Shown here piece by piece: positions 21,372-30,967 of a stretch of DNA of 64,000 nucleotides (positions are counted from its first letter, which is position 1; each line of letters opens with the position of its first letter). This DNA comes from Candidatus Hamiltonella defensa 5AT (Acyrthosiphon pisum) (GTDB lineage Bacteria; Pseudomonadota; Gammaproteobacteria; Enterobacterales; Enterobacteriaceae), in assembly GCF_000021705.1 (NCBI RefSeq), contig NC_012751.1, positions 496,001-560,000 on the forward strand, read 5' to 3'. A program made the translations under genes and the position numbers. The notes under the pieces were generated by a model. It was not told where the DNA came from. It searched no databases and worked only from the letters and a program-made list of their open reading frames with translations.

Positions 21372-21623
21372 ATGAAAGACCCTTTAAATCATTATGATCA
21401 CTTCCTGGATACTTTAGGTTTGCGCTGCCCTGAACCGCTCATGATGTTGCGAAAAACGGCTCGGGATTTAACAATCGGCCAAACGTTACTGATGATTTCA
21501 GACGATCCTTCCACACTGAGCGACATCCCTGCTTTTTGTCGTTTTATGGGTCATCATTTATCAGCAAAAAAAGCAGACAGAATACCTTACCAATACCTGA
21601 TAGTTATAGGTTGTCTCGAATAA
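21372..21623 (+). CDS. tusA: Sulfur carrier protein TusA
   Basis: TusA accepts sulfur from IscS as a persulfide and passes it along TusBCD/TusE to MnmA for 2-thiouridine in tRNA. The start ATG at 21372 gives 83 residues, close to the E. coli length of 81. The signature [16 protein letters not shown] contains the active Cys, followed by [15 protein letters not shown] and CRFMGHHL. Both partners IscS and MnmA are also in this window (45.7 kb and 53.3 kb). The ribosome site is weak and the hairpin upstream could affect expression. Confidence 0.93.
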
Positions 21624-21809
21624 TCTTGCTCATCACGATGCCGTCGTTCCAAATTGTTTGAACTGAATTTAGTTTGAGTTTATTTTAAAACTTTTTCCAG
21701 CGGTTTTATTTATGGAGACAGGCTTCACTCGTGCTATCGTCATCATCTGATTAAAAATGTCACTTTTTTCTACATAAAAATCGTCTTTCTATTAAATGGA
21801 TGTAAAGAT

Positions 21810-22738
21810 ATGACAACTCCTCAAACTCGCCATATGAGTTTTTCTCAAAATCTTCTCTTAAACGACCGGCTCTATAAAAACGTTAAAAAAATTCATACTC
21901 AACATGATCAAAATCATCAGTTAAATCCAGGCTTATCTGTCCAATATCTTATTGAACAGCGTCAACATGGGCCTTTTGGATGAACAAATTATATTTCATG
22001 GCTGAAATCTCTTTCTCAAAATGATGATCCTGTGGATCAATTGAAATCTTTTATGGATAACTACTTTTTTGAGTCTGAAATAAAAGAAAACGAATCTATA
22101 GAATATACGCGTTTTTCTGAAGTCGATACGGAAGGTTATGAGGAAACATGGAAAAATTCTCGACAGCGAGAAAAGGTTTTTGTTGTTGATACTTTAATGA
22201 AGAAAAAAGAGCGTTCTTTCTCAATAAAAACGTCTCGGCGCGCTTTTTGAGCTATACCTTAAATTCAGCAGGGAATATCACTTCAATGCGCGTGGTATTA
22301 AAGAGAATTATTCTGATCCGATAACCCTGGATACCCCCTTTGGTGGTCTTGATGAACTGCAGACAGCCATTTTGCGTCGTACCGACGATAATGAACATTG
22401 AGTTCTTAACAAGGAGACGGCTAACTCCTTCGATAATTTAACGCTGGCGCCTGATCTTCCGCTTAGACGGGCATACAACGATAGAAAACAGCGGTGGAAC
22501 AGACATTTTGGTTTTGTATGATATTGGCTTTGATGAATTGCTTTTCAGGGAAGTCCGGGAAGACATTTATCTCACTCTGACCGATACTCATTTTAGCCAA
22601 ACTTTTTCTATTAAAATGAAAAAGGGAGTTGCGGCTCCTGAAGAAAAAATATTTACCAGGGAGGAAAAATATTTTTTAGATGACCTCCTTAAAACAGCCC
22701 TCTCTTCTTTTGATAGTGCTGATCAAAAAAACAATTGA
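21810..22738 (+). pseudogene. Decayed RTX-like (calcium-binding repeat) gene
   Basis: Several broken segments line up in one direction. An ATG at 21810 opens a frame stopped by a TGA at 21981 that then continues in the same frame to 22250. A +1-shifted frame picks up near 22240 and runs to about 22400 (KENYSDPITLDTPFGGLDEL). The frame from 22442 to 22738 reads LIFRLDGHTTIENSGGTDIL and then DELLFREVREDIYLTLTD. The last part has the pattern of the domain that follows RTX calcium-binding repeats (DGxxTIxxxGGxDxLxF...LxFxxVxxDLxLxL). At least one stop and two frameshifts make it a pseudogene. The first segment (MTTPQTRHMSFSQNLLL) I do not recognise and it could belong to a separate gene. Confidence 0.5.
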
Positions 22739-22911
22739 TTAACCAACATACTGACTCTTTATTTACACATAATATCGCTCAAATCAAGTCAGGTTATAAA
22801 TAATTTTATCACTTAAAATTAACCCAACAGAAAAATTAAGACCTTAATTCATTTATGCAACAATGCCATACAAAAAAGGGTTATTTCCATGGAAGATGAG
22901 AAAACTCCCGC

Positions 22912-22949
22912 CACTTTCGCTCAAATTTTTACCCTTAACACGACACAAC
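22912..22949 (+). repeat. Left arm of a 37-38 bp inverted repeat
   Basis: This 38-base stretch is the inverse complement of 23374-23410 with one substitution and one extra base. On the plus strand it lies in a short open frame beginning at ATG 22889 (MEDEKTPATFAQIFTL) that stops soon after. The two arms enclose 424 bases containing the small secreted-protein gene at 23112-23339. Confidence 0.8.
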
Positions 22950-23111
22950 CCAGGTAACGGTTAAGAATCTTAACCAGAATGAGTGACTGGGGGTTCCTAA
23001 CAGTGTTTATGTCCAACGTTAAGCACATTTAATGTGGATCGGATTCCCCAGTCTGATTTATTCAACAAAGTCGCCATCACTCTTAAAGAGGTATGACGCT
23101 TATTTTTAATT

Positions 23112-23339
23112 TTAGGGTAATTCATAATTCAAAAAATCGACACACCAATTCTTAGTGTCTTCTACGTCTTCAACGCAAAGCGGAAATGTCTGTGGATATT
23201 TTGTGACTTTGCAACATTTTTCGCATAACAGTGGATCATCTCTAGTGATTTTTTCTGGGCTCGCCAGAGACGAGGCATGAATAGAAAAAGACAGACATAA
23301 AAAAAATCCCGGTGTAATAAATTGTAAAAACTTCTTCAT
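23112..23339 (-). CDS. Small secreted cysteine-rich protein, hypothetical
   Basis: A 75-residue ORF with ATG at 23339 and a good AGGAA ribosome site. The N-terminus (MKKFLQFITPGFFLCLSFS, then IHASS) is a clear Sec signal peptide with a likely cleavage after about residue 23. The mature part is short and contains a CEKCC cluster plus two further cysteines (PLC, NWC), suggesting disulfide bonding in the periplasm or outside the cell. No family is recognised. It is the only intact ORF in a decayed accessory region and lies between inverted repeat arms. An effector or bacteriocin-like role is possible but not shown. Confidence 0.55.
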   Translation of the reverse strand: MKKFLQFITPGFFLCLSFSIHASSLASPEKITRDDPLLCEKCCKVTKYPQTFPLCVEDVEDTKNWCVDFLNYELP

Positions 23340-23373
23340 CAACAATTCCTTTCTAAAATGTATATATCGATTT

Positions 23374-23410
23374 GTTGTGCGTGTTAAAGGTAAAAATTTG
23401 AGCGAAAGTG
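23374..23410 (-). repeat. Right arm of the 37-38 bp inverted repeat
   Basis: Inverse complement of 22912-22949 (one substitution, one missing base). It lies just upstream of the small secreted-protein gene, 34 bases from its start codon. On the minus strand it would encode ITFAQIFTFNTHN, very like the peptide of the left arm, so the two arms may be fragments of two copies of one gene. Confidence 0.8.
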
Positions 23411-23850
23411 ATGAAGTGATTTTTTAACCTGCAGAAGATAAAACTTTTTCTATCGTGGATAATCTTTCCTGATTTTGGATGACGAATTGACTTTTTTCGT
23501 AACATTTTTATGGGTTTGACTGTATCAGTTTGATTCCAGAAAACATGTTATTTAGTTAGCAGTATATCAATTATATGCGTAATAAATAGTGTTATTACTT
23601 TTTTATTTTATTGACTTCTTCTTTGATGTTTTATGGCTAAATCACTTTAAGATGTATTCACTTCAGGGAAAAAGAAGGGCCCCAAATTGTTCAAAACAAC
23701 GCCTTGATTTCCGCGCCTTTAGACACAATGAGGCCCCCCACTGGCGTTGAGTTAGCCATTGGTCATTTCAGGAATATTTTTTGTTTTTTTAGAGAAAGTG
23801 CCGAAACCTAGGCACAAAGGGTTTAAAGCGGTTTATTTTGATGGCATACG
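23411..23850. other. Gene-poor accessory region
   Basis: A 440-base AT-rich stretch without a credible gene. One plus-strand frame is open from 23641 to 23811 (it contains EGPQIVQNNALISAP and PPTGVELAIGHF) but has no start codon or ribosome site and matches nothing I know. It may be a remnant of a lost gene. Likewise 22739-22911 and 22950-23111 show no intact gene. Confidence 0.4.
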
Positions 23851-25224
23851 TCAACTCTTCCCTAAATGAATGAGTTCTTCTAATTGCCGGCGATTGGTTT
23901 TTTTGGTGTCCACCTTGATGTAAGCGCTTTGTTCCTCTTTGACCAGTAAAACCTCGGTGACTCCTGCTTGAGCTTTTATTCGATTAAGTAAATCTGAATC
24001 TTCCAGTACCCTCCTGGAAAGAAGAATGCGTAAACTGCTGACATAAGAGGGCTCCCGCATTGTAGTGCTGACAATCAACCAAATAAAAGCAACCAGAGCA
24101 CAGGCAGCAAAGACCGCACTGGTCCCCTTCATATCAAACAGCCAGCCTCCCAGACACCCACCTATAGCGACACCGATAAACTGACTGGTAGCGTAAACAC
24201 CCATCGCGGTCCCTTTATAACCGGCTGGGGCTTCCTTGCTGATTAACGAAGGTAAAAGTGCTTCCATGACATTAAACACCACAAAAAAGCACTGAACACC
24301 CGAGATGATGCTCCATAAATGTTTATTTGAGCTCCATAAAATAACTTCTGCTATCAATAAAACGGTGACACAAAGAATCAGAACCGATCTGATACGACGT
24401 TTCATTTCAGCATAAAGGATGATAGGTAGCACTGCCGCAAAAGAAATTAACATGGTGACCAGATAGAGTATCCAATGATTTACGGCTGGTAATCCAGCGC
24501 GTTCTAAAGCGGATGGTAACGCAACAAAGGTCAGCATTAATAACATGTGTAAACACATAATCCCAAAATTGAGCTTTAGCAGTCGGCGATTATTCAGCAC
24601 TTTAGTGATACTGCTTTTAACCATTCCTGATTCCCTATTCAATACATGTCTGTCCGTAGAAGGAACAACCGTCAATGTAATCACAATTCCTAATAACGAT
24701 AAAAATGCAATAATTCCAAAAAGAAAATGTAGACCAAACGCATGAGTGATCATCGGGCCCAGTATCATCGCAATCGCAAAGCTTATTCCAAAACTCACAC
24801 CGATACAGGCCATGGCTTTGGTGCGGTGTTGCTCTCGTGTTAAATCAGACAGTAACGCCATAATAGATGACGCAATCGCGCCTGAGCCTTGTAAAGCTCG
24901 CCCAATGATGATCCCCCAAATAGACTGACTGAAAGCGGCCAACAGACTGCCCAGAGAAAATAAAATCAATCCCCCGACAATCATGAATTTTCTTCCGATG
25001 CGATCAGAAATCAGTCCAAATGGAATTTGGAAAAACGCTTGGGTCAAGCCGTAAATGCCGATGGCCACCCCGACCAGGGTTGAAGTAGCGTCAGGCAGTG
25101 TCATACCGTAGGTCGTCATCACGGGCAATACCATAAACATACCGAGCATTCGCAGTGAAAAAACCGTGCCTAGACCCCAGGTTCCTCTCAGTTCAGAGGC
25201 GGTCATTTTATTATCGTTTATCAT
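23851..25224 (-). CDS. yajR: MFS transporter YajR
   Basis: YajR is a 12-helix major facilitator protein, probably a proton-coupled drug/metabolite exporter. The N-terminus (KMTASELRGTWGLGTVFSLRM, shortened: ELRGTWGLGTVFSLRMLG) matches E. coli. The loop 2-3 motif A GLISDRIGRK, characteristic for MFS proteins, is intact, as is the antiporter motif ALQGSGAIASSIMALL. After the last helix there is the C-terminal cytoplasmic YAM domain of about 65 residues (LLVKEEQSAYIKVDTKKTNR), a ferredoxin-like fold typical for YajR. Length 457 is normal. Single-gene unit divergent from bepA; substrate unknown. Confidence 0.93.
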   Translation of the reverse strand: MINDNKMTASELRGTWGLGTVFSLRMLGMFMVLPVMTTYGMTLPDATSTLVGVAIGIYGLTQAFFQIPFGLISDRIGRKFMIVGGLILFSLGSLLAAFSQSIWGIIIGRALQGSGAIASSIMALLSDLTREQHRTKAMACIGVSFGISFAIAMILGPMITHAFGLHFLFGIIAFLSLLGIVITLTVVPSTDRHVLNRESGMVKSSITKVLNNRRLLKLNFGIMCLHMLLMLTFVALPSALERAGLPAVNHWILYLVTMLISFAAVLPIILYAEMKRRIRSVLILCVTVLLIAEVILWSSNKHLWSIISGVQCFFVVFNVMEALLPSLISKEAPAGYKGTAMGVYATSQFIGVAIGGCLGGWLFDMKGTSAVFAACALVAFIWLIVSTTMREPSYVSSLRILLSRRVLEDSDLLNRIKAQAGVTEVLLVKEEQSAYIKVDTKKTNRRQLEELIHLGKS

Positions 25225-25463
25225 ATTTTTTCCGGTGTGCCCTAAATATCGGCCTTCAGTCAGGAAATATTAAGCCTGATTTTAACGCTTTCCTGTGGCT
25301 TCTTGCTTTTGAGAAGAATATCATTCTTTGATAAAAAAACGACAAGCCCATCATCTCAATGAGGGCAGAAATGCCAGAGCAAGTCTTTCTTTGTTTGTAT
25401 AATGAATAAAATAAAAAAGACGAATAAAATTGAAAACAGAATTTTAATCAAGGCCAGATCATC

Positions 25464-26927
25464 ATGATATTCACAACATACCCCTTTAAAATGTCGGTGA
25501 TTTTTTTAGCAGGAGCGCTTTTTTGGCCTATGTCAGTCAGTCCAAAGCCAACAGCAGAAGATTCACTCCCTGATATGGGTACAACCGCTGGAGCGACACT
25601 CAGTATTGCTCAAGAAATAGAAATAGGAGATTTTTATCTTCGTGAAATGCATTCTCATGCACCATTCATCTATGATCCTCTATTAAATCAGTACATCCAT
25701 TCCCTGGGTAAGAAATTGGTGGATCATGCGCAGTCTGTTAAAACACCTTTCCATTTTTATTTACTTAACAATAATCAAATCAATGCTTCTGCTTTTTTGG
25801 GCGGAAATGTGGTGGTGAATTCGGGATTATTTTTTTATACCGATAATGAAAGCGAACTGGCTTCTGTTTTGGCCCATGAAATTTCGCATATTACTCAGCG
25901 GCACCTTGCTCGTGCTATAGAAAACAATCAACGTCTGTCTCAACTAACCTTAACCAGCAAATTGGGATCTCTTTTATTGTTTTTGGCAAATCCAAAAGCC
26001 GGTGTGGTGGCATGGAATTCTTCTTTGGCATTAGCACAGCAAGACATACTCAGCCTCAGTCAATCGAATGAACAGGAAGCTGATCGTATTGGGCTAAAAT
26101 TATTACAGGCATCGGGTTTTAATGCGCACGCCATGACTGATTTTTTAGAAAAACTGGCCGATGAATCACGTTACACCAGTAAACCTCCCGAAATGTTATT
26201 AACTCATCCTTTACCAGAAAGTCGGCTTGTTGATATTTATAATCGTGCCAACCAAATATCCAGGCACCCTGTGGTTTCTTCGCAGGATTATCTTTTCGCA
26301 AAAGTGCGTTTACATGGCCTGTTTGAATTAAAGAAAAATTTTAACGAATTTCTCAAACCCTTGAAAAAAGGCACCGCTTCTGAACGATTAGCGGCAGAAT
26401 ATGGGCAAGCGATTTTATGGTATCAAAATAAAAAATACGATAAAGCCCGCCAGATTTTACAAACACTATCAGTAACGTACCCAGATAATATCTGGTTTCT
26501 TGATTTAATGACCGATATTGATTTATCTCAAAATAAAGCGGCTCAGGCGATCACTCGATTAAAAAAAGCCAGGGTGGCGAAGCAACATCAGCTCATATGG
26601 CAGCTTAATCTGGCGAATGCCTACATCAAGGCAGGTGAGTCTGCGCAGGCGGTTTCTTTATTACGCCGTTACACCTTTGAACATCCCAATGATATGAATG
26701 GTTGGGATTTACTGATTAAGGCCGCTCTGGCTAAAAGATGGCGGGATCAAGCCCTCGCGGCTCATGCAGAAAATGCCGCCTTGAAAGGAGATTTTTCTCA
26801 AGCCATAGGATTACTAAGTGATGCCAGTAATCTGGTTCCTCTGGGGAGCCTGCAACAGGCGCGCTATGATGCTCGTATTGATCAACTCAGACAACTAGAG
26901 CAGCGTTTTAAAAAATATCAAAAATAA
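25464..26927 (+). CDS. bepA: Beta-barrel assembly-enhancing protease BepA
   Basis: BepA is a periplasmic M48 metalloprotease with a TPR domain that helps LptD assembly and degrades stalled outer-membrane proteins. A signal peptide is present at residues 1-26. The zinc motif HEISH lies in SVLAHEISHITQRHLA with the third ligand in NEQEADRIGLKLL. The C-terminal half holds TPR-like repeats (YGQAILWYQNKKYDKARQIL, then a second set). Length 487 equals E. coli. In E. coli bepA is a sigma-E target, and the sigma-E operon lies 1.8 kb downstream. An intrinsic terminator follows the gene. Confidence 0.95.
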   Translation: MIFTTYPFKMSVIFLAGALFWPMSVSPKPTAEDSLPDMGTTAGATLSIAQEIEIGDFYLREMHSHAPFIYDPLLNQYIHSLGKKLVDHAQSVKTPFHFYLLNNNQINASAFLGGNVVVNSGLFFYTDNESELASVLAHEISHITQRHLARAIENNQRLSQLTLTSKLGSLLLFLANPKAGVVAWNSSLALAQQDILSLSQSNEQEADRIGLKLLQASGFNAHAMTDFLEKLADESRYTSKPPEMLLTHPLPESRLVDIYNRANQISRHPVVSSQDYLFAKVRLHGLFELKKNFNEFLKPLKKGTASERLAAEYGQAILWYQNKKYDKARQILQTLSVTYPDNIWFLDLMTDIDLSQNKAAQAITRLKKARVAKQHQLIWQLNLANAYIKAGESAQAVSLLRRYTFEHPNDMNGWDLLIKAALAKRWRDQALAAHAENAALKGDFSQAIGLLSDASNLVPLGSLQQARYDARIDQLRQLEQRFKKYQK

Positions 26928-26960
26928 AGGTTTTTTATTTTGTGTCTTAAGTCAGTTTTC

Positions 26961-26984
26961 GGGATGCTGCTGGAGCATTTTTTT
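26961..26984 (+). terminator. Intrinsic terminator after bepA
   Basis: ATGCT-GCTGG-AGCAT is a perfect 5-bp stem (extended by flanking G/T pairing) directly followed by seven T, 34 bases after the bepA stop and before the convergent end of nadB. Confidence 0.65.
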
Positions 26985-27008
26985 GACTCCCAGATGAGCA
27001 AAAAATGT

Positions 27009-28619
27009 CTACCCTTTTAAAGGAGAAAGAATACTCAATTGCGGTTTTTGTAGTTGATTGGGGTAGTCCAACGTGTAATGTAAACCTCTGCTCTCCTTTC
27101 GCATCATGGCACAACGAACCATCAGTTCTGCGGTTTGTAATAAATTACGCAATTCCAGCAAATGATTAGAGATACGGAAATGAGTGTAATATTCGTTCAC
27201 TTCCTGCTTTAAAGTATTAATACGACGCAACGCCCGTTCCAATCTTTTAGTGGTACGAACAATTCCCATATAATCCCACATAAATAAGCGTAATTCATGC
27301 CAGTTATGTTGGATGACCACTTGCTCATCAGAATTATGAACCCTGCTTTCATCCCAATCAGGTAGTACATCGCTCAGATGTGATTGAGGTAAATGAGCCA
27401 AAATATCCTCGGCGGCTGACCAAGCATACACCAAACATTCCAGTAACGAATTAGAGGCCATACGGTTGGCTCCATGCAAACCCGTATAACTGACTTCACC
27501 GATGGCATATAAGCCTTCCAGATCTGTACGTCCCTGGCGATTCACCATAACTCCTCCACAAGTATAATGTGCAGCAGGCACAACCGGGATGGGTTCTTTC
27601 GTTAAATTAATTCCTAATGAAAGCAATTTTTGATAAATCATAGGAAAATGTTGAACAATAAATTCACTAGATTTATGGCTGATATCGAGATACATGCAAT
27701 CTGCTCCAAGCCTTTTCATTTCATGATCAATGGCTCGAGCCACAATATCCCTGGGGGCTAATTCAAGGCGCGCATCAAAATCAGGCATCAATCTACTACC
27801 ATCAGGTCGCTTTAAATAAGCCCCTTCACCCCGCAAGGCTTCCGTTAATAAAAAATTAGGGGCTTTAGGATGAAACAAACAGGTAGGGTGAAATTGATTA
27901 AATTCTAGATTAGCCACTCTGCATCCTGCACGCCAAGCCATGGCAATTCCATCACCAGAAGAAATTTCAGGATTGGTGGTATATTGATAAACCTTGGCGG
28001 CTCCCCCTGTCGCTAGTACAACTATTTTCGAGCGAAAGGTTTCTACCTGCTTGCTATCTCTATTCCAAACATAAGCGCCAACAATTCGTTGATTTTCAGT
28101 ATTGCCCATTTTGCCTGAAGTAATGAGATCCACCGCGTTATGGCGTTCTCGTATACAAATATTGGGGTGATCCAAGACTTTTTTGATTAAAGTATTTTCT
28201 ACTTCTTTGCCCGTCGCATCGGCACTGTGTAAAATACGCCGATGTGTATGACCTCCTTCACGAGCTAAATGATAGCGCTCTTGGCCGATCGAATTTATTT
28301 CAGTATCAAATAGAACACCCTGATGAACCAGCCATTGTATACATTGAGAGGCATGACTGGCGACAAATTCGACAATCTCTTGATCGCACAGCCCTGAACC
28401 GCTGATCACGGTATCCTGCACATGTGAGCTGATACTATCTGCTTCATCAAAAACTGCCGCGATACCTCCCTGAGCATAAAAGGTGGCCCCTTCGTTTAAT
28501 AATTCCTTACTGAGAAGGGTGATGCGACAATGTGGAGCAAGACGTAACGCTAATGATAAACCTGCAGCACCACTGCCAATGATTAATACATCGGTCATTT
28601 GTTCAGATAATTTTTTCAT
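27009..28619 (-). CDS. nadB: L-aspartate oxidase NadB
   Basis: NadB oxidises aspartate to iminoaspartate, the first step of de novo NAD synthesis, using FAD. The 536-residue protein has the N-terminal FAD motif [16 protein letters not shown], the [19 protein letters not shown] substrate segment, the [15 protein letters not shown] motif and the [17 protein letters not shown] region, all intact. It is divergent from rpoE, the arrangement found in E. coli. NadA and NadC are not in the window, so pathway completeness cannot be judged. Confidence 0.97.
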   Translation of the reverse strand: MKKLSEQMTDVLIIGSGAAGLSLALRLAPHCRITLLSKELLNEGATFYAQGGIAAVFDEADSISSHVQDTVISGSGLCDQEIVEFVASHASQCIQWLVHQGVLFDTEINSIGQERYHLAREGGHTHRRILHSADATGKEVENTLIKKVLDHPNICIRERHNAVDLITSGKMGNTENQRIVGAYVWNRDSKQVETFRSKIVVLATGGAAKVYQYTTNPEISSGDGIAMAWRAGCRVANLEFNQFHPTCLFHPKAPNFLLTEALRGEGAYLKRPDGSRLMPDFDARLELAPRDIVARAIDHEMKRLGADCMYLDISHKSSEFIVQHFPMIYQKLLSLGINLTKEPIPVVPAAHYTCGGVMVNRQGRTDLEGLYAIGEVSYTGLHGANRMASNSLLECLVYAWSAAEDILAHLPQSHLSDVLPDWDESRVHNSDEQVVIQHNWHELRLFMWDYMGIVRTTKRLERALRRINTLKQEVNEYYTHFRISNHLLELRNLLQTAELMVRCAMMRKESRGLHYTLDYPNQLQKPQLSILSPLKG

Positions 28620-28783
28620 AAAAATATGATGTTTGAAGAATGAAAATGAATTTCATGGTAGCTTATGCCGCTCAACAAAAGCTGCGGTTATTCGTTTTTG
28701 TGATTTTTTTCTAGAATATAAACAAAATAAAGCAGTGGGTATGACATTTTTTAATAAAATCAATTGTGGAGAATGTATCCTGA

Positions 28784-29359
28784 ATGACCGAACGGTTAAC
28801 AGATCAAGCGTTGGTTGAACGAGTTCAATCAGGAGATCAACAATCTTTTAACTTGTTGGTTATTCGTTATCAGCATAAAGTTGCAAAGATAGCATCTCGG
28901 TATATCCCTTCTTCGGATGTTCCGGATGTGGTACAAGAATCTTTTATTAAAGCTTATCGTGCTTTAAAATTATTTCGTGGTGAAAGTGCTTTTTATACCT
29001 GGTTATATCGTATTGTGATTAATACAGCAAAAAATCATCTCATTGCTCAAGGGCGTCACCCACCAGCCAATGATGTTGATGCCGATGATATCAAAAATGA
29101 CGAAAATATCACTGCGCTAAAAGAAATATCGAACCCTGAAAGCTTATTATTGTCTGAAGAGCTGCGACAGGCTATCTTTAATGCTTTAGAACTACTCCCC
29201 GAAGATTTACGAGTCACAATTACTTTGCGTGAACTAGAAGGTTTGAGTTATGAAGAAATAGCCAATATTATGAATTGTCCTGTAGGTACAGTTCGTTCAC
29301 GTATCTTTCGAGCCAGGGACGCGATTGATAATAAAATTCAGCCACTGATTCAACGATGA
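28784..29359 (+). CDS. rpoE: Extracytoplasmic stress sigma factor RpoE (sigma-E)
   Basis: Sigma-24 directs the envelope stress response. The 191 residues are the E. coli length. Region 2 (FNLLVIRYQHKVAKIASRY, DVPDVVQESFIKAYRAL) and region 4 (LPEDLRVTITLRELEGLSYEE, CPVGTVRSRIFRARDAID) are very well conserved. It heads rpoE-rseA-rseB. I could not pick out a clear sigma-E autoregulatory promoter in the 160 bases upstream. Retention of the full anti-sigma pair suggests that regulated envelope stress response still operates. Confidence 0.98.
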   Translation: MTERLTDQALVERVQSGDQQSFNLLVIRYQHKVAKIASRYIPSSDVPDVVQESFIKAYRALKLFRGESAFYTWLYRIVINTAKNHLIAQGRHPPANDVDADDIKNDENITALKEISNPESLLLSEELRQAIFNALELLPEDLRVTITLRELEGLSYEEIANIMNCPVGTVRSRIFRARDAIDNKIQPLIQR

Positions 29360-29384
29360 ATAACCATCAAAAAAGGTATTTTAT

Positions 29385-29990
29385 ATGCAGAAAGAAAAAC
29401 TTTCCGCTTTAATCGATGATGAAATTTTAGATGATGAGCTATTACATCTTTTATCAAAAGATAAAGTGCTTCAGAAAAGTTGGCAGAATTATCATTTGAT
29501 TGGCGACGCTTTACGCCATGATTTAGCTAATCCTCTCTGCCTGGATATGTCTGATCGTATTTTAGAAGTCATTAAAAACGATCCTATATGTATTAATACA
29601 TCTGCACCTGCGATTGAAACCAGTCGTGATACTGATGATATTCCTTTTTGGCAAAAAATTCGGCCTTGGGTCAGTCAATTGACTCAAATTGCCGTTGCGG
29701 CTTCGGTATCTCTGGTGGTCGTTCTCAGTGGTCACTATCAATCATCTGATCAATCTGAATTACCCACGTTTAATATTAGTCCTATGATAGAGTTAAAACC
29801 GGCTCCAGTCAGTTTTGGGCTTCATTCTAATGTGGGGACTCATGCAGGAAAAAGTCATCATATGAAAAAACCATCAGAAGAAGAGCAAAACGCTTCTGAG
29901 GAGTTTAATTTATTACACAAATTTGAATTAAAGCGGCGCACCTCCTTGCCATTAGAGCCTCATCCTCCTTTGCCAGAGTCATACAATTGA
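29385..29990 (+). CDS. rseA: Anti-sigma-E factor RseA
   Basis: RseA is a single-pass inner-membrane protein that holds RpoE until cleaved by DegS and RseP. The N-terminal sigma-binding domain (KEKLSALIDDEILDDELLH, QNYHLIGDALRHDL) matches E. coli. One membrane segment lies near residues 104-122 (IAVAASVSLVVVLSGHY). The periplasmic part is about 80 residues, somewhat shorter than in E. coli (201 against 216 overall) and diverged. The gene begins 25 bases after rpoE and its stop overlaps the possible start of rseB. Confidence 0.94.
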   Translation: MQKEKLSALIDDEILDDELLHLLSKDKVLQKSWQNYHLIGDALRHDLANPLCLDMSDRILEVIKNDPICINTSAPAIETSRDTDDIPFWQKIRPWVSQLTQIAVAASVSLVVVLSGHYQSSDQSELPTFNISPMIELKPAPVSFGLHSNVGTHAGKSHHMKKPSEEEQNASEEFNLLHKFELKRRTSLPLEPHPPLPESYN

Positions 29991-30967
29991 TCTTTAAAAA
30001 AAAAGTAGTCGTAATGCATCCATTTTTGCTTTTCGTGATTTTATTGATTGCTGCTCTTTCTCCTAATTCGGCGGGTTCTGAGCAACCGAACGCCGGTATG
30101 ATGTTGCAAGAAATGAGCACCGCCATTCGATCACTTAACTATGAATTTAATTACATTCAGGCTGATGAGCAAGATATTGATTCTTTACGCTATCGTCATG
30201 TTATCTTAAACGGAAAAACATTCGCTCAGTTACTGCGTATGGATCAACTTCGAGTTGAAGTACGTCAAAACAATGATCAAATCAGTTATTTTCAATCTGA
30301 CTTAACACCTTTCACATTGCTAGGCACTCACATAGTAGATGCATTTCCTTCTGTTGTTTTTTCTGATTTTTCAATGCTTTCACAGTATTATCACTATATT
30401 TTTGTAGGGAAAATGCGTATCGCTGATCGTATATGTCAAATCATTCGAGTGCTTCCGAAAGAAAATAATAGATACAGCTACTTTATTTGGTTAGACGAAG
30501 TCACCAAATTGCCTATGCAAATCAATTTACTGAATCTGAATGGTCAAACATTAGAGCAATTCAAGGTTATTTCATTGAATATGGACGATAACCTGACTTC
30601 TTTTGTGCAAAATTTAAAAGCGCCTGTGCCTCCTTTAATGAAGCTTCCTGAGGAAGAAACCGTCAATTTTGATTGGTTTCCAAAGTGGCTGCCTGCAGGC
30701 TTTGTTGATATTCCTCCTAATGAACATCAACTGATGCATAAGAAAAAATTCTTGGCCTCTCGTTTTTATACGGACGGCCTGTTTAGTTTTTTGATTACTG
30801 TCTCCCCTGTGAATAAAAAAAATAATACCGAAAGTCATTTTCAACAAAGTCGTCGTACAATTCAAACTCAGGTGCGTGATCATATTCAGATGACCGTCGT
30901 TGGCGAAATTCCTCTTTCGACCGCTAAGCGTATTGCAGATAACTTAATTTTAAAAATAAATAAATGA
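29987..30967 (+). CDS. rseB: Sigma-E regulatory protein RseB
   Basis: RseB binds the periplasmic domain of RseA and protects it from DegS; it senses displaced lipopolysaccharide. A TTG start at 29987 overlaps the rseA stop; the ATG at 30014 ([11 protein letters not shown]) gives a cleaner signal peptide and may be the true start. The LolA-like N-terminal domain ([20 protein letters not shown]) and the C-terminal domain ([38 protein letters not shown]) match E. coli. The final ATGA overlaps the lepA start. The fourth operon gene, rseC, is missing. Confidence 0.93.
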   Translation: MIFKKKVVVMHPFLLFVILLIAALSPNSAGSEQPNAGMMLQEMSTAIRSLNYEFNYIQADEQDIDSLRYRHVILNGKTFAQLLRMDQLRVEVRQNNDQISYFQSDLTPFTLLGTHIVDAFPSVVFSDFSMLSQYYHYIFVGKMRIADRICQIIRVLPKENNRYSYFIWLDEVTKLPMQINLLNLNGQTLEQFKVISLNMDDNLTSFVQNLKAPVPPLMKLPEEETVNFDWFPKWLPAGFVDIPPNEHQLMHKKKFLASRFYTDGLFSFLITVSPVNKKNNTESHFQQSRRTIQTQVRDHIQMTVVGEIPLSTAKRIADNLILKINK

